Shown here one piece after another: positions 25,396-33,236 of a stretch of DNA of 64,000 nucleotides. Within the stretch, counting starts at the first letter, position 1. Every line of letters begins with the position of its first letter. The stretch is taken from positions 62,001-126,000 of the forward strand of contig JBFWNG010000005.1 of NCBI GenBank assembly GCA_050251195.1, read 5' to 3'. Made by a program: the position numbers and the translations under genes. The notes under the pieces were generated by a model, which worked only from the letters and a program-made list of their open reading frames with translations, did not search any database and was not told the origin of the DNA. The stretch is from JBFWNG01 sp050251195. GTDB taxonomy: Bacteria > Bdellovibrionota_B > Oligoflexia > Oligoflexales > Oligoflexaceae.

Positions 25396-26294
25396 GGGGC
25401 GCCTTCTCCAAATTTGAAACTTACGGCCAAGCGACTAAACTGGTTGTGTACAATGCGATAGAAACGGTTCGCAAAAAACAATCTCAGAATCGGCAAAACC
25501 AAAAGTAGCGCGACGATCAAACTGATGAGATTTAAGCGAAAGCCCATTTGTAAAACTTTCGAAAAAATGGGGGTGCGCGTGCCGTGTAAGATACGTGCCC
25601 AAATCCCAAACAATTTTCGCGCAAGGATTTCCATAATTACTGTATTGACCATGCTCTCTATTTTGTTCGCACGAACACTCATGGGTGCCGGTAGTTCCGG
25701 CGTACCATGATTAACTTTGTCCTTGATATCGCTTACGAATTTATCATACGCTTTTTGATCGATTCCCGCCTCACGAAATTTTAAGAATTGCTTTTTTCCT
25801 TTAATAAGCCATGCGGGGGTCGTAATAAATGAAACCCACGGAGGTGAAGAATCTTCTAGCGTTGTTATGTCTCGCAATTCAGCGCCGAGGCGATCAAGGT
25901 ATTTCTTTATGTCTGCAGCCGCGCTTAACCACATATTGCGGCATGTCAAGACTAAATGAACGGGGGTGTTTCTTAAAAATTCTGCGTCAGGGGATTTCAG
26001 AAAACCCTGAATTGGTAGTGAAGGGGACAAAAACCAAACTTGAGCCAACAAGAAAACCGTGTCATAATCCTGACCGCTCAAGGCAAAAGGCTTTAATTTG
26101 CAAGGTTGTCCGAGAATACAGCGCTGAAATACCGCGAAGAAATCTCGGAAGCCCCATGGAAACGGGAAACGCTCCTCAGGGATGAGCTGTAACGTGTCAA
26201 CCGTCCCTGTCGACGAAAGATTTTCTTCTAAAAGGGACGCTGCGTGCTGGGTTTGCCCTGTCTGCGAATAGTAGATAACAAGATATTTCTTCAA
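25383..26294 (-). CDS. DarA-like dialkylresorcinol condensing enzyme
   Basis: A protein of about 303 residues resembling DarA, which acts with DarB to condense and cyclise two acyl chains into a dialkylresorcinol. It has a flavodoxin-like N-terminal fold (KKYLVIYYSQTGQT), then the family hallmarks PFPWGFRDFFAVFQRCILG, QVWFLSPSLPIQGFL and LTCRNMWL, and a C-terminal hydrophobic segment (LISLIVALLLVLPILRLFF) suggesting membrane association. I place the start at a TTG (26294) with GGAAGGG just upstream, giving the family-typical opening MKKYLV. ATG codons at 26315 and 26339 lack ribosome sites. It is the first gene of the operon, 72 bases from the divergent ketosynthase gene. Confidence 0.86.
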   Translation of the reverse strand: MKKYLVIYYSQTGQTQHAASLLEENLSSTGTVDTLQLIPEERFPFPWGFRDFFAVFQRCILGQPCKLKPFALSGQDYDTVFLLAQVWFLSPSLPIQGFLKSPDAEFLRNTPVHLVLTCRNMWLSAAADIKKYLDRLGAELRDITTLEDSSPPWVSFITTPAWLIKGKKQFLKFREAGIDQKAYDKFVSDIKDKVNHGTPELPAPMSVRANKIESMVNTVIMEILARKLFGIWARILHGTRTPIFSKVLQMGFRLNLISLIVALLLVLPILRLFFANRFYRIVHNQFSRLAVSFKFGEGAPWYT

Positions 26295-26365
26295 TTTCCC
26301 TTCCGCAAAGATCATAATTATCGATATTGTATGTCCCATATTAACGAAACTTGGATATTAAACCA

Positions 26366-27520
26366 ATGAAGAAAACGCATATCTCTGGCTGGGGCTGTAT
26401 TTCCGCCATCGGTTCTAACATTCAAGAGTCGGAGAGTAGCTTTTTCGCCCCTGGCAATCTGCCGCAGGAACACGGATTGCCGTCTTCGGATACATTTCGC
26501 TCGCGGTTACCTGAAGAGGGTCCAGGACTGAGGGTAGGCCGACTTTTGAACAGGGCGATTGAAGAGGCTTTGACCAGCGCGCAATTGTCGCTTGACGACA
26601 GAAAAAAATACAAAATCGGTGTCTGCTTGGGGACAACGTCTGCTTTTAGTTTTGGGAACGAAAAATTCCTTTCGGATTTTTTTAATAACCAGTGTCCCGA
26701 CCTAATCGAAGAGGAGAATTTCCTTACAAAAAGTTTGGCGGAGAAGATTGCCGGAAAGTACTCCTTCGTTGGGCCGCATTTGACTATCAACAACGCCTGC
26801 ACGTCCGGGGCGGACGCACTTGGAATAGGCAAGCTCTGGCTTGATCAAGGCGCTTGCGACATTGTTTTGGCCGGCGGTGTCGACGTGATTCCAAAACATA
26901 TTGTTGAGGGATTCGACTCTTTGCAACTCCGGTCGCCGGAGTTGGCAAGGCCGTTTGATAAGAATCGTTGTGGTTTAAACTTGGGAGAGGGGGCCGGGAT
27001 CTTGGTTCTCGAGAACCAAGATATCGCAGTTGCGCGGCGTCAGGAACCGCTTGGCTACTTGCTTGGCGTTGGGATGGCAAGCGATCATTACCATCCCAGT
27101 AGCCCGGATCCCAGCGGGTTTGGCTTGGAGTTGGCCATTCGCAGATGTCTGCAATCTGCGCGAATTCTCCCCAACCATGTCGCCTTTCTCAATGCCCATG
27201 GCACGGCGACTCGCACCAATGACCTGACGGAGGCCCGAGTTTTTAAGGGAATGTTTGAGAAGGCGCAGATAGTTTCCACCAAGGGCTACACAGGGCACAC
27301 GCTAGCGGCGGCTGGGGCGCTCGAAGCCATTTTTACTTTGATGTTTCTTCGACGGAAACTTGTTCCGGCCACTCGCGGATTTGCAGAAGCGGACCCGGAA
27401 CTTGGTCTGGCACCGACGCAGTCGACAACGGGCGTGGAAAGCAACTTCGCGATTTCTACGTCGCTCGGTTTTGGGGGCTCTAACACAGCTCTTGTGATCG
27501 AAGGTTGTGATGCAAACTAG
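26366..27520 (+). CDS. FabF-like beta-ketoacyl-ACP synthase II
   Basis: A 384-residue KAS II-type condensing enzyme that would extend ACP-bound chains for the cluster's product. The Cys-His-His triad is intact: NNACTSGADALGIG, NAHGTATRTND and GYTGHTLAAAGALEA. The Gly-rich end SLGFGGSNTALV is also present. It is divergent from the DarA-like gene. The ATG at 26366 is preferred to an upstream TTG (26351). The next gene begins inside its 3' end, so it forms a heterodimer-like pair with the cysteine-less ketosynthase, as in aryl polyene and type II polyketide systems. Confidence 0.9.
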   Translation: MKKTHISGWGCISAIGSNIQESESSFFAPGNLPQEHGLPSSDTFRSRLPEEGPGLRVGRLLNRAIEEALTSAQLSLDDRKKYKIGVCLGTTSAFSFGNEKFLSDFFNNQCPDLIEEENFLTKSLAEKIAGKYSFVGPHLTINNACTSGADALGIGKLWLDQGACDIVLAGGVDVIPKHIVEGFDSLQLRSPELARPFDKNRCGLNLGEGAGILVLENQDIAVARRQEPLGYLLGVGMASDHYHPSSPDPSGFGLELAIRRCLQSARILPNHVAFLNAHGTATRTNDLTEARVFKGMFEKAQIVSTKGYTGHTLAAAGALEAIFTLMFLRRKLVPATRGFAEADPELGLAPTQSTTGVESNFAISTSLGFGGSNTALVIEGCDAN

Positions 27521-28409
27521 CATCTTAGGGATAGGCTGCATATCGCCTAGCGGCACATCTGTTGAATCGATTTGTGATGCCCTTGTCGAGGGGCGTCGGC
27601 CGGTTGTAAGTTTTGAATCAATTCTGTATCGCCACAAGACCTACCAGGTGCCAAATCTGCAATGCGTCCCATTTGATTTGGAAGGACCTGCATCTGCCCA
27701 TCGCAGGGCAAGCCTTCTTGCCAAGATGTCCGTTTTCGCGACTACGTCGGCTTTAAGCGATGCCAATCTGCGACCTGGCCAAGATCGAAGATGGGGTGTT
27801 ATTGTTGCGAGCGGGTATGGACCTGAGAGCTGTTCATCAAAGAACTTTATGCGCATCTATGCAACGTCCGACGGTGCGTCTCCCACTCTTTTCACCAATT
27901 CCGTTCACAACTCCGTTGCATCAACGCTTTTACGAAACTTGGCGTTTACTGGTCCTGCGGTGAGTATTGCGGATCACGGCAACCTTGTAGACGGAGGACT
28001 AACCCTCGCTCACCTGTGGCTGGCACAAGAACTTGTCGAATACGTCATACTGGTATTTGGCGAGGAGAACTGTCCATTCAGAAATTATTTTGAATTGTCT
28101 CGCTGGGAAAAACTGGGGAGGAGCATACCGCAGCAAGACGAAACCCGTCGCATTCCTTCGGAAGGTTGCGTTTGCTTGATCTTAGGACCTGAGCGTCTAT
28201 CATCCAGGTATCCAAAGCTCCGTTTTGCTATGTCGGAAACAAGTGGCGCGAATATCGACGCTAGAATTTTTCTCGACGGCCGTCCTCTGTCAGAAAAACT
28301 TTCGCTGCAGCTTCAGCGCCGACAGGCGCGTGTAAGTGTGGCGGATGTTCTCGGTTCAACGCCCATTGCAAGCGTTTTCGACCTTGCGATTGCCTGCCAA
28401 TTGGAGTGA
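27510..28409 (+). CDS. Ketosynthase-like protein without active-site Cys (chain-length-factor-like)
   Basis: A 299-residue protein with the thiolase fold of ketosynthases, shorter than KAS II (about 400) and truncated after the first half-fold. Where KAS II has its nucleophile, this protein reads VSIADHGNLVDGGLTLAHLWL, with no Cys, so it cannot condense. The gene overlaps the KAS II gene by 11 bases, so it probably acts as a partner subunit like the chain-length factors of type II polyketide and aryl polyene clusters. The assignment rests on position and partial similarity. Confidence 0.72.
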   Translation: MQTSILGIGCISPSGTSVESICDALVEGRRPVVSFESILYRHKTYQVPNLQCVPFDLEGPASAHRRASLLAKMSVFATTSALSDANLRPGQDRRWGVIVASGYGPESCSSKNFMRIYATSDGASPTLFTNSVHNSVASTLLRNLAFTGPAVSIADHGNLVDGGLTLAHLWLAQELVEYVILVFGEENCPFRNYFELSRWEKLGRSIPQQDETRRIPSEGCVCLILGPERLSSRYPKLRFAMSETSGANIDARIFLDGRPLSEKLSLQLQRRQARVSVADVLGSTPIASVFDLAIACQLE

Positions 28410-28492
28410 TTTGTCCGAGCGAAGTCTGGTTTTTCCTTGAAGAATTCTCTGGACGAGGTAAAATCGCAGGTCATGGTCTTTTAGGAGGTTTT

Positions 28493-28930
28493 ATGAAGGT
28501 AACCACGTGTTTTTTAATCACTATTTCTCTTTTGTGTTCGGGTTCTGCCTGGGCGGCTGACAACTTGTTTAAGTTCCCTGTCAAGGATGTTCTAGCTCGT
28601 CCTGAAGCTCAAAGGTTGTCCGACGTAAAATTTTACTTCGGCGATACCAAGCATCCTGAGGCCGAAACAAAATTCGGGCAAGACGAGACGAACAAGAAGA
28701 CCAATGCTTTTAACAAGACAGAAAGAACAGCTTGTGAATGGGTTATGCTTTCCGCATTGCAGCAATTGTACAAGAAAGCTAAATCCCTAGGGGCTAATGC
28801 GGTTGTGAATATTAAGTCCAATTTTAAGGGGATTGAATACAAGAGTGAGACAGAATATGAATGCGGAGTCGGAGCGCTCATGGCTGGGGTGGCGCTAAAA
28901 GCCGATTTTATCTACGTTAAGTCCAAATAG
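28493..28930 (+). CDS. Secreted DUF74/YbjQ-like protein
   Basis: A 145-residue protein with a signal peptide (MKVTTCFLITISLLCSGSAWA). The mature part contains KAKSLGANAVVNIKSNFKGIEYKSETEYECGVGALMAGVALKADFIYVK, similar to the putative metal-binding DUF74/YbjQ fold. Exported homologues are often misnamed 'excinuclease ATPase subunit'. Two Cys may pair. TAGGAGG lies seven bases upstream of the ATG, an excellent site. It follows the ketosynthase pair by 83 bases and may belong to the same transcript, but its role there is unknown. Confidence 0.75.
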   Translation: MKVTTCFLITISLLCSGSAWAADNLFKFPVKDVLARPEAQRLSDVKFYFGDTKHPEAETKFGQDETNKKTNAFNKTERTACEWVMLSALQQLYKKAKSLGANAVVNIKSNFKGIEYKSETEYECGVGALMAGVALKADFIYVKSK

Positions 28931-28968
28931 TTGACGAGTAATTTCTCCGTATAGAAGAGGTAGGAAAG

Positions 28969-29691
28969 TTGGGCCGCATATTTGAGACGCGCAAAGCTAC
29001 AATGTTTGCTCGCTGGAACAAGATGGCGAAGCTGTTCACTCGGATCAGTCGCGATATTGCCATTGCAGTGAAGTCCGGCGGTCCCGATCCTGCTCACAAT
29101 CCGACCCTCCGTCGAGTCCTGCAAAACGCTCGCGCGGCGAACATGCCGAAGGACAAGGTTGAGGCGGCCATCAAACGCGCCACCGGACAAGATCAGCAAG
29201 ACTACGCAGTCGTGCTCTATGAAGGCTATGCGCCCCACGGAATTCCAATCCTGGTAGAAACCGCTACTGACAACGTTACTCGCACCGTTGCCAATATTCG
29301 AAGTTGCTTCAAGAAGGGCGGCGGGAATATGGGCAACACGGGAAGCGTTGGCTTTATGTTCAAGCACATGGGGGTATTCCGCCTCAATCCTGAGGGCATC
29401 GATGCGGATGCGCTCGAACTCGAACTTATCGACCACGGCCTGGAGGAAATGGGCGAGGGAATAGGCGAGAAGGGCGAAAAACAGCTTATCGTCCGCTGCG
29501 CGTTCCACGATTTTGGCCAACTCCAAGCCGCAATTGAAACCAAGGGAATTCATCCGATTTCTGCTGAATCAGAGTACGTTGCCAATGACCTGGTACAACT
29601 TCCTGAGGACAAAGCAACGGAAGTGCTAGAGCTCGTCGACTCCTTGGAACAGGACGACGACGTGCAGCGTGTATTCCATAACTTAGGATAA
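28969..29691 (+). CDS. YebC/PmpR-family protein
   Basis: A 240-residue cytoplasmic protein of the YebC/PmpR family, members of which bind DNA or help ribosomes through proline stretches. The N-terminal region GRIFETRKATMFARWNKMAKLFTRISRDIAIAVKSGGPDPAHNP is of the YeeN-like branch, followed by NMPKDKVEAAIKRATG and YEGYAPHGIPILVE. The start is a TTG with AGAGG upstream; the next in-frame ATG would remove the conserved opening. A strong terminator follows. Confidence 0.93.
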   Translation: MGRIFETRKATMFARWNKMAKLFTRISRDIAIAVKSGGPDPAHNPTLRRVLQNARAANMPKDKVEAAIKRATGQDQQDYAVVLYEGYAPHGIPILVETATDNVTRTVANIRSCFKKGGGNMGNTGSVGFMFKHMGVFRLNPEGIDADALELELIDHGLEEMGEGIGEKGEKQLIVRCAFHDFGQLQAAIETKGIHPISAESEYVANDLVQLPEDKATEVLELVDSLEQDDDVQRVFHNLG

Positions 29692-29720
29692 CGGTCCGTT
29701 TCGGACCAAACTCAAACGAT

Positions 29721-29750
29721 ACGCTCCAAATTCTTTTGGAGCGTTTTTAT
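29721..29750 (+). terminator. Rho-independent terminator after yebC-like gene
   Basis: ACGCTCCAAA/TTTGGAGCGT is a perfect 10-bp stem with a TTCT loop followed by TTTTAT. A smaller GGTCCG/CGGACC stem (29693-29707) precedes it. Confidence 0.92.
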
Positions 29751-29761
29751 TTCTCCTCGCA

Positions 29762-29814
29762 CCCGGACCACCCACCTGTCCCCCCAATCAATTATTGGGC
29801 GTTCGACTGTCCCC
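29762..29814 (+). repeat. REP-like repeat unit 1
   Basis: First of four related units. It has a C-rich left part (CCACCCACCTGTCCCC), a hairpin core CCAAT-CAATT-ATTGG, then GCGTTCGACTGTCCCC. Unit 2 follows 62 bp later in the same orientation; units 3 and 4 are inverted. The arrangement resembles REP elements mobilised by TnpA-REP transposases, but no such gene is in the window. Confidence 0.75.
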
Positions 29815-29823
29815 TTAATTACC

Positions 29824-29877
29824 CCCGGACCACCCACCTGTCCCCCTAATCAATTATTGGGCGTTCGACTGTCCCCC
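29824..29877 (+). repeat. REP-like repeat unit 2
   Basis: Nearly identical to unit 1 over about 50 bases, with one C-to-T change next to the hairpin core. It is the direct repeat of unit 1 at 62-bp spacing. Confidence 0.75.
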
Positions 29878-30028
29878 TTATTATCTCACCAAGAGTTGTC
29901 CGACAATAGTGTTTCTACTTCTTAGGATACTCCCTCCTGCAAGTGGTGAGTTATGGTTCCCAATATTAAGCATCGAATTTGAACGCAGACAGATATGCCT
30001 CAGCCAGTCTTTTAGAAAATAGCTGACA

Positions 30029-30090
30029 AATCTTCAAAAAATAGGGGGACAGTCGAACGCCCAATAATTAATTGAGGGGACACTCAGGTG
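30029..30090 (-). repeat. REP-like repeat unit 3 (inverted, divergent)
   Basis: Inverted relative to units 1 and 2. The GGGGGACAGTCGAACGCCC half is conserved, but the other half (GAGGGGACACTCAGGTGTCCC) has diverged. It is preceded by AATCTTCAA, which also precedes unit 4. Confidence 0.65.
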
Positions 30091-30101
30091 TCCCTTGGGG
30101 G

Positions 30102-30164
30102 AATCTTCAACAAATGGAGGGACAGTCGAACGCCCAATAATTGATTGGGGGGACGGGTGGGTGG
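30102..30164 (-). repeat. REP-like repeat unit 4 (inverted)
   Basis: Inverted copy with GGGACAGTCGAACGCCC, the core ATAATTGATT and GGGGGGACGGGTGGGTGG. It ends 17 bases before the -35 box of the DUF493 gene, so it could affect that promoter. Confidence 0.72.
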
Positions 30165-30180
30165 CACTGATTTGGAAGTA

Positions 30181-30209
30181 TTGACAATGGAGTTTGGAAG
30201 GCCTAGATT
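30181..30209 (+). promoter_or_regulatory. Sigma-70-type promoter of DUF493 gene
   Basis: A perfect TTGACA (-35) and TAGATT (-10, 4 of 6) at 17-bp spacing. The expected start site falls at about 30216, one or two bases before the ATG at 30218, so the transcript would be essentially leaderless. Confidence 0.55.
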
Positions 30210-30217
30210 GGCGGCCT

Positions 30218-30472
30218 ATGGATCGACAAAGAATGCTGGATCTTCTCATACGACAACACGACTGGCCTGGACAGTATACGTTCAAGTTCGTGGTGTATGA
30301 GGAAGACGAAGCTGAGCTCGATGCTTTGCTTGAGGGGTTTCAGACGACGAAGAGGCGTTCAGCAACCGGCAAATATGTCAGTTTTACTTCCAAAAAATGG
30401 TTTTTGCGGGCTGAGGAGGTCATGGAAGTTTATGACGAAGTCGGACAAATTCGTCGGCTTATCTCACTCTGA
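30218..30472 (+). CDS. DUF493 (YbeD-like) protein
   Basis: An 84-residue ferredoxin-like protein of the DUF493 family. The pattern MLDLLIRQHDWPGQYTFKFVV, then TGKYVSFTSKKWFLRAEEVMEVYDEVGQI, matches YbeD-type proteins, whose role is thought to be regulatory and is not settled. No ribosome site is seen before the ATG; an in-frame TTG at 30194 would start inside the promoter. The 3' end overlaps by nine bases the converging spermidine-synthase-like gene. Confidence 0.82.
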   Translation: MDRQRMLDLLIRQHDWPGQYTFKFVVYEEDEAELDALLEGFQTTKRRSATGKYVSFTSKKWFLRAEEVMEVYDEVGQIRRLISL

Positions 30473-33067
30473 CCTTAGTAATCCCGATTTCAGTTTGTAC
30501 TCTTCAAAGAGATTCTTCGCTAGTGTGAGCTGGTCCGCGTCGTCGTTGGTTTGGCTTGCGGCTAAGGCCAGCGAGTATTTCAAATAGAGGTGCCCTGCGT
30601 CCACGTATTGCTTTTGCTGCGTGGTTAAACCGCTGAGGTAGGGGTCCGTGTCCGTGGAGCGAAAAAAATCTAGCAATTGACCCAGTCTGTTTCCGGTCAG
30701 CCACACATCAGCCTCGGCCTTTTCATTTCCGATCGTACGAGGCGTCAGATAAGAGAAAACGGGTTTGTCGAGAGTGTTGACGGGAAAGTCCTTAAATTTG
30801 TCCTTGTGAAGTGTGAGATTGCCCACGTAAAAGCCATAGGGGAAAGACGTAACGACTTTCGGAAACAGGCTTACAAAGAAATTTTTCCTTTCCTGTGTCA
30901 AAAATTGATCGCTGTAGGGTTGCATCGAAACGAAAATCTCGGCTGCCCCCATTTTGCCTTCGTCGTTGCCATTTCCGCGGCGCAGAATTTTTTGCTCCAG
31001 GTCAAGCGGATCCAGACGGCTCTCCTTATTGTATCCAACTAAGGCAAGAACAGGCTTCGCCGTGTCGAAGTTTCCTCGCCAAATCACCACTTGCGGAAAA
31101 GCGGCAAGCATCGTACGGGCGATTATCCCGAAACCTGCCTCTGTTAATTGGTAGAGAGGCAACCACTGAACAAAAATTCCGTCGTCGTTGAGGTGGTTCT
31201 TGATGGAAGCAAAATGTTCTAGAGAATATAGAGTGCCCGTGGAGGCTCCCCAGGGATCGAATAGGTCGCTAATGATTGCGTCGTACCTTTTTGAATCGGC
31301 GGCCAGGAAACTTCTTCCGTCTTCCTCGCAGACTGTTGCTCTAGGGTCGTCAAAGAGTCCATTCAGATAAGGGCCAAAATACTCTTTGGCTACCTGGGTT
31401 ACTTCGGGCACCAATTCGGCGACGACAAGTTCTTTAAGAGGATGTTGCAGAGTTGCGCCAGCGGTAATACCCGTGCCTAGACCTAGAACAAAGACGGAAT
31501 CTACATTCTTAGCTAAGAAGAGCGGCAGTTCACCTTGGCGACGTTCGGACGCAAGCGCACCAATTCCCCCCAAAGTATAAAAATTGTTGAGCCTGACGAA
31601 CAGATCCCTTGCCTGCCGGTTGGCGTCGATTGGCGTGTTCGTTTCAGCTACAGCGACAACCCCGTGAGGACCGTGGAGTATGTCCAGGATCTTCTCATCA
31701 TTTTCGTGATGATAAGTCGGAACCTTGCTCGAGAGAAAAACTATTCCCGATACACCAGCAACGGTCAGTACGGTCGGAAATAGCCTCTTGATTAAAGCAA
31801 CCTTCCCTCCGATGACGAGCGCGCCGACCCCATAGAAAGACGCCACAATAGAGACGGCAATGGGATGAGGCAAGCGAGAAAGTAACAACCCTCCGGCAAG
31901 AACTCCGAAAATTCCTCCCACCGTATTAAGCCCCAAAATCTTTCCAACGCGTCGTCCCGCCTCCTCGTGGCCCGTTCGATCCGATTGCAATAAGAACGGC
32001 AATACCATCCCCAGCAGAACAACGGGGAACAACACGACACCACCAGCTAAGCCGAACAAAGAAAAAATATACTGGGTCCAATCTTTGCCTTGGTAAATAA
32101 AACTCAAACCGTCCGTTAAATAATGAAATAAATAAGGAGTAAGTGCGGAAAAAGCAGCAATGGCCCAGAGCAGTTTGCGCAAGTTTGGCAGCGCGTTATT
32201 ACGCCCTAATTTTGTCGCAAGGGGAGCGCCTAGAGCAAGACCCGCCAAGAATGTGACAAGTACTATGGCGAACGAATAAACGCAGTTAATGGTCACGAGC
32301 GAGAACATCTGATGCCAGAGGGACTCCAGTGCGAGCGCCCCAAATCCCGAAAGAAAAGCGAGAAAACCGAAAGACTTCGGAATAACCAACGCCGTACTCG
32401 GCCGCAGAGCCTCCAATTGTCGCTCATTTATCGCGACGTCATACGCATTGCTCCTATCCCACAGAAAGGCGCACATCGCCAACGCGACATTAATGCCAAG
32501 TGCGACGCCATATGCCCCGCTATATCCCAGCAACGGGGGAAGGTAAAATGCGCCTAGAACCGCCCCGACAATAGCTCCTCCAGTATTCCATGCATAGAGT
32601 TTCTGTTCCGCGTTTTGTACCCTTCCTCCCTGGTTAGCAATCACACCCACGAGTACGGGAAGTGTTCCTCCCATGAAGAACGATGGCAGCCAAACGAAGA
32701 ACCCGGCGACCAAAAATTTGGCGATGGAATACCAGGCAGAATTAATAGGAAATATTTCCAACGTCGGCGACAAAAGCGAATAGAAGTTTTGATAGAATAA
32801 AACAAAAACACATCCGCCGAGCGCGATCCCCAGCTCAAAAATCCCGTACGTCCGCAGTCGACAATGTCGATCGCGAAGAAATTTAGCAAAGCAGAGATTG
32901 CCGCAGGCCAGTCCAAAGAAAAACGCCGACAGAACGACGGCACTGGTTGTCGCCGAATTTCCCAAGACAAAACTCAAATGCTTGATCCAGAGCATTTCGT
33001 AGATAAGAGAGGAAACGCCTGACAGCAAAGTCAAAACAACCAAATAAAGCCATAGACGGTTTTGCAT
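30464..33067 (-). CDS. Membrane-fused spermidine-synthase-like protein
   Basis: An 867-residue fusion. Residues 1-450 hold about a dozen transmembrane helices in an MFS-like arrangement (opening LTLLSGVSSLIYEMLWIKHLSFVLG). Residues 470-700 form a spermidine-synthase-type Rossmann domain: VFVLGLGTGITAGATLQHP (nucleotide-binding loop), VVAELVPEV, VCEEDGRSFL, YDAIISDLFDPWGASTGTLYS. The tail is soluble and helical. Such fusions are widespread but uncharacterised; transfer of an aminopropyl or similar group to a membrane substrate is inferred. An AGGAT site precedes the ATG. Confidence 0.87.
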   Translation of the reverse strand: MQNRLWLYLVVLTLLSGVSSLIYEMLWIKHLSFVLGNSATTSAVVLSAFFFGLACGNLCFAKFLRDRHCRLRTYGIFELGIALGGCVFVLFYQNFYSLLSPTLEIFPINSAWYSIAKFLVAGFFVWLPSFFMGGTLPVLVGVIANQGGRVQNAEQKLYAWNTGGAIVGAVLGAFYLPPLLGYSGAYGVALGINVALAMCAFLWDRSNAYDVAINERQLEALRPSTALVIPKSFGFLAFLSGFGALALESLWHQMFSLVTINCVYSFAIVLVTFLAGLALGAPLATKLGRNNALPNLRKLLWAIAAFSALTPYLFHYLTDGLSFIYQGKDWTQYIFSLFGLAGGVVLFPVVLLGMVLPFLLQSDRTGHEEAGRRVGKILGLNTVGGIFGVLAGGLLLSRLPHPIAVSIVASFYGVGALVIGGKVALIKRLFPTVLTVAGVSGIVFLSSKVPTYHHENDEKILDILHGPHGVVAVAETNTPIDANRQARDLFVRLNNFYTLGGIGALASERRQGELPLFLAKNVDSVFVLGLGTGITAGATLQHPLKELVVAELVPEVTQVAKEYFGPYLNGLFDDPRATVCEEDGRSFLAADSKRYDAIISDLFDPWGASTGTLYSLEHFASIKNHLNDDGIFVQWLPLYQLTEAGFGIIARTMLAAFPQVVIWRGNFDTAKPVLALVGYNKESRLDPLDLEQKILRRGNGNDEGKMGAAEIFVSMQPYSDQFLTQERKNFFVSLFPKVVTSFPYGFYVGNLTLHKDKFKDFPVNTLDKPVFSYLTPRTIGNEKAEADVWLTGNRLGQLLDFFRSTDTDPYLSGLTTQQKQYVDAGHLYLKYSLALAASQTNDDADQLTLAKNLFEEYKLKSGLLRSE

Positions 33068-33236
33068 AATATCCTTTGATGAAGGTGGCCGATCCTATCA
33101 CGAAGTGGTGCCGTCACCAAGAACTATAAGCCACTGTAATAGCACGAGGTTTATGGGGAGTTCTCTCTAGACCCATGATGAGAAATGCAGTAAGATATTA
33201 AGACTCATTGAATCAGCAAATATGAAGAGGATATGC

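Noticed and set aside
28912..29553. 213-residue minus-strand frame opposite the YebC-like gene
   Set aside because: Shadow of a firmly identified gene; no ribosome site or motifs.
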